This document shows, in pieces, positions 4,644 to 7,508 of a stretch of DNA of 7,508 nucleotides. Position 1 is the stretch's first letter. Every line of letters begins with the position of its first letter. The DNA comes from Candidatus Avelusimicrobium alvi (lineage in GTDB: Bacteria > Elusimicrobiota > Elusimicrobia > Elusimicrobiales > Elusimicrobiaceae): assembly GCA_002329395.1 (NCBI GenBank), contig DCTQ01000053.1:29847-37354 (forward strand), given 5' to 3'. Position numbers and translations under genes: made by a program. The notes beneath the pieces are model-generated. The model ran no database searches. It was not told the origin of the DNA and saw only the letters and a list, made by a program, of their open reading frames with translations.

Positions 4644-6995
4644 ATGAGCCGAACTTTTGAATTGGGTAAGAAAAGAGGCGTTTTTGCAGACGTAACGGAT
4701 TATCTGGATAATCCGGCGTACCAATTATCCGCCGAAGACGCGGCGGGCCTGGAACGCCTGGACGCGGCGTACCGCGCGCTGGTGTCCCTTTTATACAATT
4801 ATGTGCCCACCTCCGGCCATCCGGGCGGGAGCATTTCAAGCGGACGGTTTGTTGAACACCTTTTATATAAAGATATGGCCTACGATTTAAAACATCCCCA
4901 CCGGGAAGAGGCCGATATCATTTCCTACGCCGCCGGACACAAAGCCCTGGGGCTTTACGCGATGTGGGCCCTGCGCAACGAATGTGCGCGCATCGCCGCG
5001 CCGGAACTGCTGCCGGAAGACCCGGCTTTGCAGCTGCGCCTGGAAGATTTATTGGGCTTCCGCCACAATAAAATGCAGGGAACGCCGCTTTTTAAACAAT
5101 TTAACGTCAAACCGCTGGGCGGACATCCCGAACCGCTGATTCCGTTCGTGCGCACCAGCACGGGCGCGAGCGGCGTGGGGGACGGTTCCGCCGTCGGCCT
5201 GGCGCTGGCCGCCGCCGACGCATACGGGGAAAACTGCCCGGCCGTGCATATTGTGGAAGGCGAGGGCGGGCTGACCGCCGGCCGCGCGAGTGAAGCCGCC
5301 GCCATGGCCGCCACCGCGCAGCTGAAAAACGCCGTGTTCCACCTGGACTGGAACGAAGCTTCCATTGAAAGCGAACGCGTAACGGCGGACGGGGAACACC
5401 CCGGCGATTATGTGCAGTGGAACCCGATGGAGTTTTTCTATATCCACGATTTTAACGTCATCCGCGTGCCTCAGGGACACGATTTTAAACAAATCCATAT
5501 TGCGCACCGGCTGGCGGCGGAGCTGGACAACCATCAGCCGACGGCGATTGTGTACCGCACCGTTAAGGGCTGGCACTACGGCATTGAAGGCAAGGCGTCG
5601 CACGGGGCCGGCCACAAGTTTGCGTCCGACGGGTTTTACCGGTCTTTGGCCGAATTTGAAAAAACTTTCGGCGTAACCTTCCCGCGTTTTGAAGGGGAGA
5701 AGAATGCCGAAAACATTGAAAAATTTTACTGGGAAAGTTTGCTGACCGTGCGCCGCGCGCTGGAGGCCGACAAAACCGCGGCCGCCTACGCCGCCAAATG
5801 CTTAAAAGCTTCCGCCGGGAAGCTGGAAGAAAAGAAGCGCGCCGTCCGCGCGGATTTGGGCGACTGCAAGGCGCTGTACACTAAATTTTTTGAAGGGGAA
5901 GTGCCCGCCGAATTTGTGTTTGAAAAGGGCAAATCCTACACCACCCGCAGCGTGTTGGGTTCCGTGTTGGCATACTTAAATAAAGAAACAAAAGGCACGG
6001 TGCTGGCCGCGTCGGCCGATTTGTACGGTTCCACGGGCGCGGGGGGAATCGCCAAAGATTTTCCGTCCGGCAATTTTAACGCCGTATCCAATCCGCTTTC
6101 GCGCCGCTTGAGCGCGGGCGGCATTTGCGAAGACGGCATGGCCGCCGTCTGCACCGGGATTTCGGCCTTCGGGCGGCATATCGGCGTATCGGCTTCGTAC
6201 GGCGCGTTTTTGGCGTTTGAACACGTGGCCGCCCGCCTGCACGCCATCGGCGTGCAATGCGCGCGGGAAGCCGGGCTGGACCCGAATACCTTTATTATGT
6301 TTAACGGGCACGCCAGTCTGCCCACGGGCGAAGACGGACCCACGCATGCGGACCCGCAGAGCCTGCAGCTCTTGCAGGATAATTTCCCCAAAGGAGCCTG
6401 CATTACGGCTACGCCTTTGGAGGTGGACGAAATTTGGCCGCTTACGGTGCGCGCGCTTTCGCTCAAACCGGCGGTGTTTGCGCCTTTTGTGGTGCGTCCG
6501 TCGTACGCGTTTATGGACCGCGAAGCGCTGGGCGCCGATCCCGCGATTAAAGCCGTCAACGGCGTATACTATTTGCGCCGCGCCAAAGGCCGCGCCGAAG
6601 GAACCGTTATCGTGCAGGGCGCGGGAGTGGGGCGCATTGTGGTGGAAGAGCTGCTTCCCGCTTTAAACGAAAAAGGACCGGACGTGAATGTGGTATATGT
6701 GGCGAGCCGGGAACTATTTGAACTGATGACCCAGGCCGAGCAGGACGCAATCCTGCCGCCGGAACTGCTGCGCACGGCCATGGGCATTACCGATTTTACC
6801 CTGCCCACGCTGGACTGTTGGATTCACAGCCGCGCGGGGCGCAGGCATACGCTGTTTCCGCATAAGAACGGCGAATTTCTCGGAAGCGCGTCGGCGCAGA
6901 AAGTATACGCCGAAGCGGGGCTGGACGGGGATTCCCTCTACGCCGCCGTGTGCGCTTACGTGCAAGATTTAAAACGGGCCGCCAACTGGCTGTAG
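4644..6995 (+). CDS. tkt: Long, divergent transketolase (thiamine diphosphate enzyme)
   Basis: The 783-residue protein has the full transketolase plan: a diphosphate-binding domain (about 30-330), a helical linker (about 330-430), a pyrimidine-binding domain (about 430-625) and a C-terminal domain (about 650-783). Transketolase moves two-carbon units between pentose-phosphate sugars. Motifs that align with E. coli transketolase residues include GHPGG (His59), AAGH (His99), GGHPE (His161), KASHGAGH (His320/His324), TTRS (Arg435), ICEDGM (Glu496, the cofactor-activating Glu), NGHAS (His556), GEDGPTH (His568) and VVRPS (Arg618). The cofactor motif GDG...N reads G206-E207-G208 with Asn237 exactly 30 residues after E207, so the Mg-binding Asp is a Glu. 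Family length is about 620-670; the extra residues are spread out, with some 33 at the N-terminus and an insert of about 28 near 110-155. The ATG has AGGA 7 bases upstream. It is the middle gene of the operon. A related ketolase with another substrate remains possible. Confidence 0.85.
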   Translation: MSRTFELGKKRGVFADVTDYLDNPAYQLSAEDAAGLERLDAAYRALVSLLYNYVPTSGHPGGSISSGRFVEHLLYKDMAYDLKHPHREEADIISYAAGHKALGLYAMWALRNECARIAAPELLPEDPALQLRLEDLLGFRHNKMQGTPLFKQFNVKPLGGHPEPLIPFVRTSTGASGVGDGSAVGLALAAADAYGENCPAVHIVEGEGGLTAGRASEAAAMAATAQLKNAVFHLDWNEASIESERVTADGEHPGDYVQWNPMEFFYIHDFNVIRVPQGHDFKQIHIAHRLAAELDNHQPTAIVYRTVKGWHYGIEGKASHGAGHKFASDGFYRSLAEFEKTFGVTFPRFEGEKNAENIEKFYWESLLTVRRALEADKTAAAYAAKCLKASAGKLEEKKRAVRADLGDCKALYTKFFEGEVPAEFVFEKGKSYTTRSVLGSVLAYLNKETKGTVLAASADLYGSTGAGGIAKDFPSGNFNAVSNPLSRRLSAGGICEDGMAAVCTGISAFGRHIGVSASYGAFLAFEHVAARLHAIGVQCAREAGLDPNTFIMFNGHASLPTGEDGPTHADPQSLQLLQDNFPKGACITATPLEVDEIWPLTVRALSLKPAVFAPFVVRPSYAFMDREALGADPAIKAVNGVYYLRRAKGRAEGTVIVQGAGVGRIVVEELLPALNEKGPDVNVVYVASRELFELMTQAEQDAILPPELLRTAMGITDFTLPTLDCWIHSRAGRRHTLFPHKNGEFLGSASAQKVYAEAGLDGDSLYAAVCAYVQDLKRAANWL

Positions 6996-7001
6996 GGCCC
7001 C

Positions 7002-7008
7002 AGAGGAG
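7002..7008 (+). promoter_or_regulatory. Shine-Dalgarno sequence of the PPC-domain gene
   Basis: AGAGGAG lies 6 bases before the ATG at 7015, in the 19-base gap after the transketolase stop. It supports both the start and separate ribosome loading for the last gene of the operon. Confidence 0.75.
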
Positions 7009-7014
7009 AATAAA

Positions 7015-7443
7015 ATGGCAGAAGAAAAACCTTACTTGACCGGCAGGACGTATATTTTCAGACTTCCTAAGGGCAAGGATTTGTTGGAGTCGCTCGCTGA
7101 TTTTTGCCACGACAATCAAGTCAAGTGCGGCGTGGTGAACGTGGTCGGGTCCGTTTCCAACGCCACCGTCGGCTTTTACGACCAAACCAAAAAGAAATAC
7201 GACAAAAAAGTCATTAACGAAGAGATGGAACTTTTAAGTCTTAACGGCAACATCAGCATTCAGGACAACCGCCCCATCGTGCACGCGCACGTAATGCTGT
7301 CCGGCAAAGATTATAACACCGTGGGCGGACATTTGTTCCCCGGCACCAAAATATACGTGTGCGAAGCGTATATCCAGGAACTGGTGGGCGAGCCCAAAGT
7401 AAGAAGAAGCGACAAAGTAACCAAACTTGCTTTGTGGGCGTAG
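7015..7443 (+). CDS. PPC/DUF296-domain protein
   Basis: The 142-residue protein is essentially a single PPC (plant and prokaryote conserved, DUF296) domain, a family of small trimeric proteins whose plant relatives are fused to AT-hook DNA-binding motifs. The bacterial role is not established. The signature is complete: VNVVGSVSNATVGFYD at about 41-56, ELLSLNGNIS at 72-81, HAHVMLSG with His90 and His92, and VGGHLFPGT with His106. These three histidines are the family's likely metal site. No AT-hook, signal peptide or membrane segment is seen, so a cytoplasmic protein is expected and DNA binding should not be assumed. It follows the transketolase by 19 bases and precedes a strong terminator, so it is the last gene of the operon. 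The link to the transketolase or peptidase is unknown. Confidence 0.88.
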   Translation: MAEEKPYLTGRTYIFRLPKGKDLLESLADFCHDNQVKCGVVNVVGSVSNATVGFYDQTKKKYDKKVINEEMELLSLNGNISIQDNRPIVHAHVMLSGKDYNTVGGHLFPGTKIYVCEAYIQELVGEPKVRRSDKVTKLALWA

Positions 7444-7458
7444 CAAATACGTTATAGA

Positions 7459-7489
7459 AAAAATCCCGCGCGTGCAGCGCGGGATTTTT
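7459..7489. terminator. Symmetric terminator closing the three-gene operon
   Basis: AAAAATCCCGCGC (7459-7471) pairs perfectly with GCGCGGGATTTTT (7477-7489) around GTGCA. The 13-bp stem has A- and T-tracts on its two sides, so it could work in both directions. It starts 15 bases after the PPC-domain gene stop. The remaining bases to 7508 hold no feature I can support. Confidence 0.88.
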
Positions 7490-7508
7490 GTATCTGTTGA
7501 AAACCCCC

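Noticed and set aside
5178..5189. GDGS (residues 179-182 of the transketolase) as the thiamine diphosphate motif
   Set aside because: The next Asn is only about 17 residues away and the segment aligns with the family's GQGxxNAVG stretch; GEG at 206-208 with Asn237 has the right spacing.
5936..6559. Minus-strand open frame (207 codons) inside the transketolase gene
   Set aside because: It is a GC-driven shadow of the coding frame with low-complexity Ala/Ser/Pro composition and no recognisable motif.

Overview
The window looks like chromosomal DNA from a strictly anaerobic or fermentative bacterium with moderately high G+C. [FeFe]-hydrogenase maturation (HydF), a class II aldolase, a non-heme ferritin and dense hairpin terminators would fit a gut-type anaerobe. 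From general gene style I would guess Elusimicrobiota, but nothing in the sequence (no rRNA, no diagnostic marker) proves this. No mobile element, CRISPR array, tRNA or rRNA gene is visible.

Layout. At the left edge is the 5' part of a leftward polyprenyl synthase gene (ispA-like, cut by the window). It diverges from a rightward hydF across a GC-rich intergenic island. hydF ends in its own terminator and is followed by a single-gene ferritin unit with a good promoter, a strong Shine-Dalgarno sequence and a terminator. A leftward class II fructose-bisphosphate aldolase converges on ferritin, and a perfect 14-bp bidirectional hairpin lies between them. The aldolase in turn diverges, across a second GC-rich island, from a rightward three-gene operon: an M42-family metallo-aminopeptidase, a long divergent transketolase and a small PPC/DUF296 protein. 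The gaps in this operon are 17 and 19 bases, and it is closed by another symmetric hairpin.

How the genes work together. They are mostly central metabolism and housekeeping: isoprenoid chain elongation, hydrogenase cofactor assembly, iron storage, glycolysis or gluconeogenesis, peptide trimming, and pentose-phosphate carbon shuffling. Hydrogenase assembly and ferritin share a link to iron. Aldolase and transketolase share triose phosphate and fructose phosphate intermediates, although they sit in divergent units. I see no obviously new multi-gene system.

The points most worth a second look are residue-level. HydF has Gln in place of the usual His next to its C-terminal cluster cysteines. The transketolase has Glu in place of the Mg-binding Asp of its thiamine diphosphate motif. 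In addition, hydF may be transcribed leaderless, and GC-rich hairpin islands occupy both divergent promoter regions. Every gap between genes is shorter than 300 bases, and its contents are listed.
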